The translations under genes and the position numbers were made by a program. A stretch of DNA of 64,000 nucleotides from an uncultured Bacteroides sp. (GTDB taxonomy: Bacteria > Bacteroidota > Bacteroidia > Bacteroidales > Bacteroidaceae). Below are positions 1 through 8,320 of the stretch, piece by piece. Where the stretch lies: the NCBI GenBank assembly GCA_949285075.1, contig CASDXF010000019.1, positions 1-64,000 on the forward strand, in the 5' to 3' direction. Position 1 is the first letter of the stretch. Each line of letters starts with the position of its first letter. The notes beneath the pieces were generated by a model. The model ran no database searches. It saw only the letters and a list, made by a program, of their open reading frames with translations, and was not told the origin of the DNA.

Positions 1-1
1 C

Positions 2-199
2 ATCCGTATGCAGCAGAGACTCATGAACGTGAGGGTAAGATGCGTGGCCGCCGATTCCATATACGCCAACAATGCCAACAGGAAGTTCTGCACGAAATAT
101 GGAATATCCACTTCCTTCGTGCGCAAGGGAAGAGCGGCAAAGGATGTTATATGTAACGAAACGCAGAAAAATGACAATAAGAATGGGCATAGGAAGTGA
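2..199 (+). pseudogene. Transposase remnant (DDE type, IS1182-like), cut by window edge
   Basis: The frame is open from the window edge. It reads as a piece of a DDE transposase, with the stretch ADSIYANNANRKFCTKYGIS followed by FVRKGRAAKD; this resembles the catalytic region of IS1182-type transposases, where an Asp near 'D-S-I-Y' is conserved. After KD the protein stops resembling the family and ends within about 20 residues, whereas intact members continue well beyond. This is therefore likely a decayed or frameshifted insertion sequence, though the 5' part lies outside the window. It may mark an old insertion boundary next to the DUF349 gene. The IS family is an inference from pattern, not a search. 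Confidence 0.55.
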
Positions 200-257
200 T
201 TGTCATCTATCGTCTTCATATGCCATCTTATTTTTGGAGGACATTTACTGAATATCT

Positions 258-307
258 CCAAGAAAGGAACTGACCGCAAAACCGCTTTTGGGTCAGCCCT
301 TTCTTGG
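258..307. terminator. Stem-loop between transposase remnant and DUF349 gene
   Basis: CCAAGAAAGG (258-267) pairs with CCTTTCTTGG (298-307), and CTGACC (270-275) pairs with GGTCAG (291-296). This gives a long stem with one small internal mismatch and a loop of about 15 bases. It lies 80 bases past the stop of the minus-strand DUF349 gene, so it may end that transcript. There is no clean U-tract on either strand, so the terminator role is only probable. Confidence 0.5.
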
Positions 308-384
308 TATTCTTCGTTTTAAAAGGAGTATTCACTCAGATTACTTTTTGCTTTTCATTCGGACAAAGGATATAAACGCAATTT

Positions 385-2256
385 TCAGTTTTGCTGTTTT
401 TCTTCTTTCTCCTTTTTCAGTGAATCATCTATTAGCTTGATTTTTTGCAACACTAAATCTAAATCAGCTTTTAGTTTGTCCGCTTTTCGATTCAATTCTG
501 TGAGTAAGTTACTGCCTTTTTTTGAAGTAGAGGTTAAGAACCCCAAATTGTTTTCGTATGTTTGAAGTTCGCTTTTCATGTTGTCTCGAATGCGCATAAG
601 TTTTTCACGTTCTCGATATAGAGTTTGTGTACCTTCTTCTTGGATATTGCTTATGGCTGAACGGAAATTCAATAGTTTTCTATTTGAGGCATTAATGTTG
701 AAACGTTCAAATAATTGATCGATTAAACTGTGATACTGTTTATATAGTTTATCTTTTTCCTTGAATGGAACATGTCCAATAGAATTCCATTCTTTCATTA
801 ACTCACGTACTAAATCATTGGCAGCGTCTGTTTCTATATTCTCATCTATGGATGATAGCTTTTCAATGATTGCCTTCTTTTTCTCTAGGTTTTCTGTTTC
901 AATGGAGCGTTGTGATGAAGTCGCTTTATTCTTCTGTTCAAAGAAGTAATCACATGCCGTAATGAAGCGTTTCCATACGCTGTCTGAATATTTTTTTGCA
1001 ACAGGTCCAATTGTTTTCCACTCTTTTTGAAGTTTAGTCAAAGCCTCTGCGGTCTTTTTCCAGTCTGTGCTATCTTTCAAGGCTTCCGCTTTCTCGCAAA
1101 GTGCTTTTTTCTTTTCAAGATTTTCACTCATTCCTTCTTTTAAACTCTTGAAAAATTCTCCTTTTTTCTGAAAGAAGGTATCACAAGCATGCCGGAATCG
1201 CTCAAATATTTTTACGTTCATTTTTTGTGGAGCAAATCCGATTGTTTTCCACTTGTTTTGTAGTGCAATTACTTCTTGTGTCTTATTTTCCCATGCGGAG
1301 AATGTTTTCAATTCGTCGTATTCAATAGACTCTACAATTTCGCAAATAACGGTCTTTTGGTCTAGATTATGTCGTTCTGCCTCCTTTAATGCCTCAAAAT
1401 GCTGCTGATGACGGCGATTTATAATGGTGGATGCATTTTTGAAACGGCTCCATACTTCTTCACGCAATTCCTTAGCTACAGGACCTGTTTCCCGGAATTC
1501 TTGATGCAATTTTTGAAGTTGGTGGAATGCGGATACAACGTCTTCTTCATTCGCTAGCTTTTCAGCTGCTTCACATAAATGATTTTTGATTTCCAGATTC
1601 TTCTTGAAATCGTATTCGCGGAACTCATTATTCAATTTTAGCAAGTCATAGAATTTCTCTACATACAGTTGGTAGTTTTTCCATAACTCATTAATCTTTC
1701 CTTGAGGAATTAACTTCGTTTCGTTCCACTGCTGTTGCAGTTTCTTGAATTCTGCATATGATTTATTCGGATCTTCTCCTGACTCTATTAATTCTTTCAG
1801 TTCTTCTATAATTGATAGTTTTACCTGAAGATTTTCCTCCTTTTGCCGTTCCAATTCAGCGGCTTGTGCGCTTCTTTTGTCCTTTATGATTTTCATCAGG
1901 AGCTTGAATTCTTCTTCAAGCGGGTCTTCTTTCGGGGTAAAGTCTTCGGAATTACCTCCTGTTTCCACAAATTGTTTTTTTGTGGCTTCCAGTTCGGCGT
2001 TATGTATCTTATAAAAGATTTGTTTCAAACCGTCTATTTCTTGCCTGCTAGCGTTTTCCGCATCCTGTGAAATTTCTTTCAAGCGTTTTATAATCTCTTC
2101 TTTCGAGGTGATTTTACTAGGGGAGTCCGATTGGCTTTCGGCAACAGATTCCTCTTTCGGAGTTTCCGCATATTCATTAGAAACTTCGGTTGTTTTTTTC
2201 TCTTCTTCTATTCCCTCCTGATTAAGAGGTTGCTTCATGTCCTGAGCGTCCATCAT
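385..2256 (-). CDS. DUF349 repeat protein
   Basis: A 623-residue, highly charged, mostly helical cytoplasmic protein. Residues 1-60 are acidic and low in complexity. From about 170 to 520 there are at least five DUF349 units, each showing a helix ending in a Trp/Phe-containing motif such as LQKEWKTIGPV, LQNKWKTIGFAP, LHQEFRETGPV or LMKEWNSIGHVP, followed by an aromatic-rich helix (RFITACDYFFEQK). The C-terminal 100 residues look like coiled coil (Glu/Lys/Leu rich, ending LKKEKEEKQQN). The molecular role of DUF349 proteins is not settled, so none is claimed. The start has two adjacent ATG codons; I keep the first. The gene is single, with 127 bases separating it from the mgtE stop upstream. 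Confidence 0.85.
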   Translation of the reverse strand: MMDAQDMKQPLNQEGIEEEKKTTEVSNEYAETPKEESVAESQSDSPSKITSKEEIIKRLKEISQDAENASRQEIDGLKQIFYKIHNAELEATKKQFVETGGNSEDFTPKEDPLEEEFKLLMKIIKDKRSAQAAELERQKEENLQVKLSIIEELKELIESGEDPNKSYAEFKKLQQQWNETKLIPQGKINELWKNYQLYVEKFYDLLKLNNEFREYDFKKNLEIKNHLCEAAEKLANEEDVVSAFHQLQKLHQEFRETGPVAKELREEVWSRFKNASTIINRRHQQHFEALKEAERHNLDQKTVICEIVESIEYDELKTFSAWENKTQEVIALQNKWKTIGFAPQKMNVKIFERFRHACDTFFQKKGEFFKSLKEGMSENLEKKKALCEKAEALKDSTDWKKTAEALTKLQKEWKTIGPVAKKYSDSVWKRFITACDYFFEQKNKATSSQRSIETENLEKKKAIIEKLSSIDENIETDAANDLVRELMKEWNSIGHVPFKEKDKLYKQYHSLIDQLFERFNINASNRKLLNFRSAISNIQEEGTQTLYREREKLMRIRDNMKSELQTYENNLGFLTSTSKKGSNLLTELNRKADKLKADLDLVLQKIKLIDDSLKKEKEEKQQN

Positions 2257-2383
2257 TGTTACTAGTTTTGAGCTACAAATTAATGAAATAAAATAATTAC
2301 TTCATACTGTTTCGCTTATTTTTTTTAAGAGAAACCGATTTATTTTTCTTTTTGTGCCATTTGCGAGGCGTTTTTGTGCCCCT

Positions 2384-3724
2384 TTATGACAATAAGACAG
2401 TGATTCCCATGTATAGCATCATGCCGATTATGTCATTTGTTATGGCTATGAACGGTCCTGTAGCGATAGCCGGATCTATTTTGAAACGTTCGAGAGTCAT
2501 GGGCACTAGTGTTCCGAAAATGGAAGCGAACATGACGACTGCGAATAAGCTGATGGAGACCGAATAGCTGACTGTAGCCGTGGCGCCAAAACGAATGAAA
2601 TTATAGGTATATACTAATAAAGAGATTATCGTCGCGTTAATTAAAGAGACTACGGATTCCTTGGCCATTTGTTTGAATACGTTTTTCGCATCCAGTGAAC
2701 TGTTTGCCAATCCTTGTACAATGATGGCTGAAGATTGCGTTCCGACGTTCCCTCCCGTACCTCCAATTAGAGGGATGTATAGGGCCATCTCCGGATGTGC
2801 GGCGAACGTTGAATCGAAGTTTCCTAATATCATGGAATTTCCTATACCGCCAATCATGCCGATTAGCAACCACGGCAGGCGAGCCGTTGTTTGGCGGAAC
2901 ACGCTGTCCGCAGTTTCTACGTCTTGCGAAAGACCGGACGCCAACTGATAATCGCGTTCCGTTTGCTCGCGAACCTCATCCATTACGTCGTCTACAGTAA
3001 TCTGTCCCACCAAGCGGCCTATGCTGTCCACGACGGGGATAGCCACCAAGTCGTATTTCTCTATCACCTGCACTACCTCGTCTATCGGAGTGTCTACGTG
3101 TACGGATATCGGGTCTTTCTGCATGACGTGCTTCACCTTCGATACTGAGGGGGAGGTAATCATCTTCTTCAGCGGGAAGATCCCCCTCAACCGCTCGTCA
3201 TCGTCAATGACGTACACATAATATATTTCGTCCAGTTCCTCCGCTTGCTGCCGCATCTCCTTCAGACACTCGGGCATACTCCAGTTTTCGTTGACAAGCA
3301 CCATTTCCGTACCCATCAGACCTCCCGCCGTGTTCTCGTCGTACTTAAGCAGGTCTACAATGTCTCCCGCCTGCTCTATGTCCTCTATGTGCGAGAGCAC
3401 CTCCTCCTGCTTGTCCTCGTCGAGCTCGCGCATCAGGTCCACGGCGTCGTCCGTGTCCATATAATCCACGAACCGCTTCGCTATGGTTTCCGAGGGGAGT
3501 ATTTCCAGAAACTCTTTCCGCACGTCCTCGTCCATCTCGACCAGTACGTCGGCCGCCGTTTCGTTGTCGAGAAGCCGGTAAACGAAACGTGCGTCCTCAG
3601 AGTTCAGTTCGTTACACAGTTCCGCTATGTCGGCGGGATGCAAATCAGCCAATAACTCCTTTACCTTTTCGGTATCCTTCTGCTCGATAAGCTGCTTGAC
3701 GTTGTTGATGTATTCTTCGTTCAT
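2384..3724 (-). CDS. mgtE: Magnesium transporter MgtE
   Basis: A 446-residue inner-membrane Mg2+ channel. Residues 1-130 form the acidic MgtE N domain of helical repeats (LADLHPADIAELCNEL, DDAVDLMRELDEDKQEEVL). Residues 135-255 are a CBS pair (second CBS near YDLVAIPVVDSIGRLVGQIT). The last 160 residues hold the membrane domain, with the conserved stretch GGTGGNVGTQSSAI and the family C-terminal motif around TGPFIAITNDIIG. Length is normal for the family. It lies 55 bases downstream of rsmA on the same strand, so the two are probably co-transcribed. In known members the N and CBS domains close the pore when Mg2+ is high. Confidence 0.96.
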   Translation of the reverse strand: MNEEYINNVKQLIEQKDTEKVKELLADLHPADIAELCNELNSEDARFVYRLLDNETAADVLVEMDEDVRKEFLEILPSETIAKRFVDYMDTDDAVDLMRELDEDKQEEVLSHIEDIEQAGDIVDLLKYDENTAGGLMGTEMVLVNENWSMPECLKEMRQQAEELDEIYYVYVIDDDERLRGIFPLKKMITSPSVSKVKHVMQKDPISVHVDTPIDEVVQVIEKYDLVAIPVVDSIGRLVGQITVDDVMDEVREQTERDYQLASGLSQDVETADSVFRQTTARLPWLLIGMIGGIGNSMILGNFDSTFAAHPEMALYIPLIGGTGGNVGTQSSAIIVQGLANSSLDAKNVFKQMAKESVVSLINATIISLLVYTYNFIRFGATATVSYSVSISLFAVVMFASIFGTLVPMTLERFKIDPAIATGPFIAITNDIIGMMLYMGITVLLS

Positions 3725-3779
3725 AATGTGGATTTTAAAGATTGAAGAACTAAATGGCTTGTCTCAGTGTCTTTCCGTG

Positions 3780-4592
3780 CTATGACTTGTTGTCGGGGGC
3801 GTTTAATGCCCGCAGCGCCTTTTCCACCCGGTTGGTCAGCGAAATGAAATCCTCTATCGACAGTTGTTCCGGACGTTTGTTGAACAGCTCATCCTGTAAC
3901 AGGTCACAATCCTTTCCCGAGAAAATGGGCTTGATAGAGTTGCGCAGTGTCTTTCGCCGTTGGTTGAAGGTAGCCTTTACTATTCGTTTGAACAGCTTTT
4001 CGTCGCATCCTAGCTCTTTCGTGTCGTTGCGCGTCATGCGGATTACGGCGCTCTTCACTTTGGGAGGCGGGTTGAATACGTGTTCGCTGACCGTGAACAG
4101 GTATTCCGCCTTATACCACGCTTGTATCAGTACGCTCAATATGCCGTATGTCTTGCTGCCCGGCCGGGCTACGATGCGTTCCGCCACTTCTTTTTGAATC
4201 ATGCCCGTGCAGCAAGGGATAATCTCTTTGTTGTCTAGCATCTTGAAGAATATTTGGCTAGAAATATTGTAGGGATAGTTACCGGTCAGGACGAACGGTT
4301 TTCCATCGAACAGGCGTCGCAAGTCCATTTTCAGGAAGTCGTCTTCAATGATGTCATTCTCCAATGCGGGATAGGCCTCTCGCAAGTAAGCGATAGACTC
4401 GTAGTCCACCTCCACTACTTTTATCGGGCGATTCTTCTTGATAAGAAATTGCGTAAGTACCCCCATGCCCGGTCCTACCTCCAGAACGGGAATCTCTGGC
4501 GTAGAGTCGATGGTGTCGGCTATGTCTTGCGCTACTTTCAGGTCCTTCAGAAAGTGCTGTCCGAGAAACTTTTTAGGCTTTACTAATTTCAT
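3780..4592 (-). CDS. rsmA: 16S rRNA (adenine1518/1519-N6)-dimethyltransferase RsmA (KsgA)
   Basis: A 270-residue SAM-dependent methyltransferase that dimethylates two adjacent adenosines near the 3' end of 16S rRNA. Visible landmarks are the N-terminal KKFLGQHFL, the SAM site LEVGPGMGVLTQ (about residues 38-49), the catalytic motif NYPYNIS (about 104-110), and the C-terminal FNQRRKTLRNSI. It is the first gene of a short minus-strand unit with mgtE and is divergent from the UPF0104 gene at 4663. The start ATG at 4592 fits the family N terminus and lies just inside a -7 box at 4624-4631. Confidence 0.97.
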   Translation of the reverse strand: MKLVKPKKFLGQHFLKDLKVAQDIADTIDSTPEIPVLEVGPGMGVLTQFLIKKNRPIKVVEVDYESIAYLREAYPALENDIIEDDFLKMDLRRLFDGKPFVLTGNYPYNISSQIFFKMLDNKEIIPCCTGMIQKEVAERIVARPGSKTYGILSVLIQAWYKAEYLFTVSEHVFNPPPKVKSAVIRMTRNDTKELGCDEKLFKRIVKATFNQRRKTLRNSIKPIFSGKDCDLLQDELFNKRPEQLSIEDFISLTNRVEKALRALNAPDNKS

Positions 4593-4608
4593 TTACCAAC
4601 TAAATAGC

Positions 4609-4631
4609 TACTTTTGCGGTTGACAAAGGTA
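4609..4631. promoter_or_regulatory. Face-to-face -7 boxes for rsmA (-) and the UPF0104 gene (+)
   Basis: TACTTTTG at 4609-4616 on the plus strand and TACCTTTG on the minus strand (CAAAGGTA at 4624-4631) both fit the Bacteroidales -7 consensus TAnnTTTG. They point at each other across 7 bases. Predicted starts are near 4623 (+) and 4617 (-), so the two polymerases would compete for the same DNA. No good -33 TTTG is evident for either. Confidence 0.5.
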
Positions 4632-4662
4632 CTTCTTTTCGATGAAGAATGAAGAATGAAGG

Positions 4663-5649
4663 ATGAAGAAACTGCTAAAAAAGACGCTCGAACTGCTATT
4701 GCCTATCGTTTTAGGCGGCTTTATTCTGTATTGGATATATAAAGACTTTGATTTCGCCGAGGCGGGTGAAGTGTTGCGTTACGGCACGGACTGGGGATGG
4801 ATGTCTCTGTCTCTCTTGTTCGGAATCATGGCGCAAGTTTTTCGGGGATGGCGTTGGCGGCAGACGCTTGAACCTTTGGGAGCTTTCCCGAAGCGTAGCG
4901 ATTGCGTAAGCGCCGTGTTCGTCTCCTACGCCGCGAGTCTGGTGATTCCTCGTGTAGGCGAGGTAAGCCGTTGCGGAGTGTTGGCCCGCTATGACGGCGT
5001 TTCTTTCGCCAAGTCTTTAGGCACGGTGGTTACGGAGCGGTTAATTGATACGCTGACCATATTATTGATTACCGCGGTTACCGTGCTGTTGCAAATGCCG
5101 GTGTTCGTTACCTTCTTGCAGCAGACCGGCACGAAAATCCCTTCTTTGCTTCACCTTCTGACTTCTGTCTGGTTCTATATTGTTCTTTTCTGCTTCATAG
5201 GTGTCCTTATGCTGCTGTACGCCTTGCGCAAGACGCTTTTTTTTTACGAGACCGTCAAAGGCTTTGTGCTTAATATCTGGGAAGGAGTGATGTCGTTGCG
5301 CAACGTGCGCGACACGCCGCTTTTCGTGTTCTACACCTTAGCCATCTGGGTATGTTATTTCCTGCATTTCTATTTTACCTTTTATTGTTTCGTCTTCACG
5401 GCCCATTTGGATGTGTTGGCGGCGTTGGTCATGTTTGTGGGCGGTACGTTCGCGGTCATTGTCCCCACGCCTAACGGAGCGGGGCCGTGGCATTTCGCCG
5501 TCATCTCCATGATGATGCTTTACGGGGTGAACGCGACAGACGCAGCGATATTCGCCTTGATAGTGCATGGCGTCCAGACTTTCTTGGTTGTCGTCTTGGG
5601 GGTATATGGTTTGATAGCCTTGCCGATAGTTAACAGAAAGCGGGGATAG
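4663..5649 (+). CDS. UPF0104 / lysylphosphatidylglycerol synthase-like membrane protein
   Basis: A 328-residue polytopic inner-membrane protein of the UPF0104 family, related to the transmembrane (flippase-like) half of MprF. I count about eight hydrophobic helices. Family landmarks are RGWRWRQTLEPLG near residue 65, the Arg-rich loop RVGEVSRCGVLARYDGVSF near 98-116, and a C-terminal PTPNGAGPWHFA. The catalytic soluble half of MprF is absent, so lysyl transfer cannot be inferred. Substrate is unknown. The start ATG at 4663 sits in a run of short GAATGAAG-like repeats containing several out-of-frame ATGs, so the exact start is slightly uncertain. Confidence 0.85.
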   Translation: MKKLLKKTLELLLPIVLGGFILYWIYKDFDFAEAGEVLRYGTDWGWMSLSLLFGIMAQVFRGWRWRQTLEPLGAFPKRSDCVSAVFVSYAASLVIPRVGEVSRCGVLARYDGVSFAKSLGTVVTERLIDTLTILLITAVTVLLQMPVFVTFLQQTGTKIPSLLHLLTSVWFYIVLFCFIGVLMLLYALRKTLFFYETVKGFVLNIWEGVMSLRNVRDTPLFVFYTLAIWVCYFLHFYFTFYCFVFTAHLDVLAALVMFVGGTFAVIVPTPNGAGPWHFAVISMMMLYGVNATDAAIFALIVHGVQTFLVVVLGVYGLIALPIVNRKRG

Positions 5650-5729
5650 CGGTGAGGGCCTCCTGTTTATTATATATAATGTGTATAGATGGAACGAACA
5701 AGATACATTAACTTTTAAATTGAACGATT

Positions 5730-7187
5730 ATGAGTACGATTCTTTCTTTAGCTCCGCAAAACGTGTGGAAGCATTTTTATTCGCTGACCCGTATTCCCCG
5801 TCCTTCCGGACACATGGAGAAGGTCACGGCGTTTCTTATAGACTTTGGAAAAGGCTTGGGTTTGGAGTCTTTCGTCGACGAGGCGGGAAACGTCATCATC
5901 CGTAAGCCGGCTACCCCGGGGATGGAGAACCGGAAAGGCGTTATCTTGCAGGCGCACATGGACATGGTTCCTCAGAAGAACAACGATACGGAACACGACT
6001 TTGAGAAAGACCCCATAGAAGCCTACGTTGACGGAGACTGGGTGAGGGCGAAGGGTACGACGTTGGGAGCCGACGACGGGCTTGGCGTGGCGGCCATCAT
6101 GGCGGTGCTTGAAGCGAAGGACTTGAAGCACGGGCCGATAGAGGCGCTGATTACGAAGGACGAGGAAACGGGCATGTACGGTGCCTTTGGCCTGAAGCCG
6201 GGCACGGTGAACGGAGAGATTCTGCTGAATCTGGATTCGGAAGAGGAGGGCGAGCTGTATATCGGTTGCGCCGGAGGAATGGACGTTACGGCGACGTTGG
6301 AATATAAGGAAGTACCCGTTGAAGCGGGAGATGTCGCCTTTATGATTACGTTGAAGGGTCTGAAGGGAGGACATTCCGGACTGGAAATCAATCAGGGACG
6401 GGCCAACGCCAATAAGCTGATGGCGCGCTTCCTCCGCGAGGCGGTGGCCGATTACGAGGCCCGCTTGGCCAGTTGGGAGGGCGGAAACATGCGCAACGCC
6501 ATTCCGCGCGAGGCGAAGGCCGTAGTGACTGTTCCGGCGGGAAGCGAAGGCGAGCTTATGGAACTGGTGGAGGATTACGAACGTCTTTTCAACGAGGAGT
6601 ACGCGACCATCGAGACCCCCATTAGCCTGAAGGCGGAGAAGGTGGAGCTGCCCTCGGGAGAAGTGCCGGAAGAGATACAGGACAACCTGATAGACGCGAT
6701 TTGCGCTTGCCAGAATGGAGTGACGCGTATGATACCTACCGTGCCGGATACGGTGGAGACTTCCTCCAATTTGGCCATAGTTACTATAGGCGGCGGGAAG
6801 GCGGAAGTGAAGATATTGGCCCGCAGCTCGTGCGACAGCATGAAGGACTTTCTCACCGCCAGTCTCGAATCCTGCTTCTCAATGGCGGGGATGAAGGTCG
6901 AGATGTCCGGGGGCTATTCCGGATGGCAGCCCAATGTCGATTCGCCCATACTGCGCGCCATGAAAGAGTCCTATAAGCGTCGCTTCGGCAAGGAACCGGA
7001 GGTGAAGGTTATTCACGCCGGGTTGGAGTGCGGCATTATCGGGGCCATTATTCCCGGACTGGACATGATTTCTTTCGGGCCTACCTTGCGTTCGCCGCAC
7101 TCGCCGGACGAGAGGGCGTACATCCCCGACGTGCGGAAGTTCTATGACTTCTTGGTGGCTACCTTAGAGGAGACTCCGTTGAAGTAA
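5730..7187 (+). CDS. pepD: Aminoacyl-histidine dipeptidase PepD (M20 family)
   Basis: A 485-residue cytosolic dizinc dipeptidase (M20C, carnosinase/peptidase D type) that cleaves Xaa-His and other dipeptides. Visible metal and catalytic residues are LQAHMDMVPQ (about 73-82, His and Asp), TLGADDGLG (about 110-118, bridging Asp), KDEETGMYGA (about 139-148, catalytic Glu then metal Glu), NLDSEEEGE near 165, HAGLECGI near 428-435, and the terminal SPHSPDER with its metal His. The lid domain spans roughly residues 200-380. Length matches the family. The gene is alone, with 80 bases separating it from the upstream membrane protein. Confidence 0.96.
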   Translation: MSTILSLAPQNVWKHFYSLTRIPRPSGHMEKVTAFLIDFGKGLGLESFVDEAGNVIIRKPATPGMENRKGVILQAHMDMVPQKNNDTEHDFEKDPIEAYVDGDWVRAKGTTLGADDGLGVAAIMAVLEAKDLKHGPIEALITKDEETGMYGAFGLKPGTVNGEILLNLDSEEEGELYIGCAGGMDVTATLEYKEVPVEAGDVAFMITLKGLKGGHSGLEINQGRANANKLMARFLREAVADYEARLASWEGGNMRNAIPREAKAVVTVPAGSEGELMELVEDYERLFNEEYATIETPISLKAEKVELPSGEVPEEIQDNLIDAICACQNGVTRMIPTVPDTVETSSNLAIVTIGGGKAEVKILARSSCDSMKDFLTASLESCFSMAGMKVEMSGGYSGWQPNVDSPILRAMKESYKRRFGKEPEVKVIHAGLECGIIGAIIPGLDMISFGPTLRSPHSPDERAYIPDVRKFYDFLVATLEETPLK

Positions 7188-7311
7188 AAGACGGTTTCTA
7201 TATTCAGATTGGCGGGGCGGGGCGTTTCGCCCCGCTTGATATAAGTCAAGAAAATATGTTGTATAACATGTTTTTTGATGTCTTGGCGGTATAATGTACC
7301 GATAAACGCCA

Positions 7312-7319
7312 TAACTTTG
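7312..7319 (+). promoter_or_regulatory. -7 box of a small transcription unit
   Basis: TAACTTTG fits TAnnTTTG. It lies 29 bases before the first of two tiny ORFs and about 205 bases before a strong terminator. Start would be near 7326. No convincing -33 box is seen at the usual spacing. Confidence 0.45.
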
Positions 7320-7347
7320 CGTCGTAATCATAGAGAAATCGTAATCT

Positions 7348-7392
7348 ATGAGAAGAACGGTAAGAAGAAAAAGACTTAAAGTGAAAGGATAA
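7348..7392 (+). CDS. Possible 14-residue basic peptide
   Basis: ATG to TAA encodes MRRTVRRKRLKVKG, with nine of fourteen residues Arg or Lys. It falls between a -7 box (7312) and the 30-residue ORF at 7399, only six bases before it, so the two would be translationally coupled. Too short to recognise as a family. It could be a leader peptide, a true small protein, or chance within a small RNA. Confidence 0.3.
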   Translation: MRRTVRRKRLKVKG

Positions 7393-7398
7393 CGAATT

Positions 7399-7491
7399 AT
7401 GGCAAAAAGAATGTGTTCTTTAATAGGTAGAATCCTCAGTGAAGTCGGCCGTAACGAAATGCTGACGAGAGGATACATGGTTGAAAGGTAA
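7399..7491 (+). CDS. Possible 30-residue small protein
   Basis: ATG to TAA encodes a peptide beginning MAKRMCSLIGRILSEVGRNE and ending TRGYMVER. It is preceded by AAAGGA about 10 bases upstream of the ATG, an unusually clear ribosome site for this genome. It is followed 33 bases later by a strong intrinsic terminator. It could fold as one amphipathic helix (SLIGRILSEVG). Family unknown. Promoter, ribosome site and terminator together make it more credible than a random ORF. Confidence 0.4.
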   Translation: MAKRMCSLIGRILSEVGRNEMLTRGYMVER

Positions 7492-7524
7492 ATTGATTGA
7501 TTAATTTAAAAAGAATCTGTGGGG

Positions 7525-7559
7525 CGGGACAGCGCGGTGAGCGTTGTTCCGTTTTTTTT
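7525..7559 (+). terminator. Intrinsic terminator of small transcription unit
   Basis: CGGGACAGCG (7525-7534) pairs fully, with two G-U wobbles, with CGTTGTTCCG (7542-7551). The loop is 7 bases and eight T residues (7552-7559) follow. This is a textbook rho-independent terminator on the plus strand. With the -7 box at 7312 it defines an RNA of roughly 230 nucleotides. Confidence 0.88.
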
Positions 7560-7856
7560 GTTTCCTTAAAAACAGACCATTCTGAAAAACGGGACATTTT
7601 ATACGCTCCAGAATGCGATAATTCCGGCCGGGATACACCTCGGACGAAAAGAACGCCGTATAGAGGCGTTAGCGAAATTCAGAATGTCAGATAATCTCCA
7701 TGTAATGTGACGTTCTTATGCGTTTAGTCTGGAAAGTGTATCCTAATGCGTCGGAATTAGCCTGTATCGTATAATATAGACACTTCCGTGTCGTTCGGAA
7801 GATTCACCCAACGGGAAGCGGAAAAGCGTGAAATTCCCCTCCGAATCGTCGAAAAA

Positions 7857-7966
7857 GGCTTTCGCTCGTGAGCGGGAGGGCTTCGGCTCGCGAGAAATAG
7901 GGCTTCGGCTCGCGAGAAATAGGGCGGCGGCTCGCGACGGATAGCTCTTCCGTTCGCGGACCGTAG
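7857..7966. repeat. 22-base tandem array, CTCGCGAG family, locus 1
   Basis: Five units of exactly 22 bases start at 7857, 7879, 7901, 7923 and 7945. Units 2 and 3 are identical and carry GGCTTCGGCTCGCGAG; units 1, 4 and 5 are diverged. The core CTCGCGAG is an 8-base palindrome. The flanking 7560-7856 and 7967-8300 hold no gene I can support; the minus-strand ORF over the array reads the repeat as Arg/Pro-rich low-complexity protein and is rejected. Confidence 0.9.
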
Positions 7967-8306
7967 CTCTTTCCCACGCCCTTCATACCCCTTCCGGACT
8001 GCATAAATATTCATTTTTTGCCCGAAAACTGCATATTTATGCGTCTTTTTGCATACCTCAGCCGCTAAAAGCCACGTTTTGGTCGGCACTTCGGACAGGC
8101 GAAATCTTAAAAATGGAACATTTTCGTCTATCTTCCCCGTTCCTGTTGACTTCGTGAGTCAGCGGCTGAAAAGAGGACGGCGCAACCGTCACCGCCTGCC
8201 GCGTATGGTTGGGCATGATTGGATGACTTTGCCGCCCTCTTCCAACCGTTGATTCGCATAAATAATTAAAAATAGGCGTAAAGCTCTCCCGTTTAAATAA
8301 AATGCC

Positions 8307-8314
8307 TATCTTTG
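8307..8314 (+). promoter_or_regulatory. -7 box of structured RNA/leader
   Basis: TATCTTTG is a perfect TAnnTTTG box. The predicted start near 8321 coincides with the first paired base of the folded region that follows. No clear -33 box. Confidence 0.55.
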
Positions 8315-8320
8315 CTCCAT

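Noticed and set aside
7757..8089. Minus-strand ORF across the 22-base array
   Set aside because: The protein is just the array read as low-complexity Arg/Pro/Ser sequence; the 22-base period shifts frame each unit.
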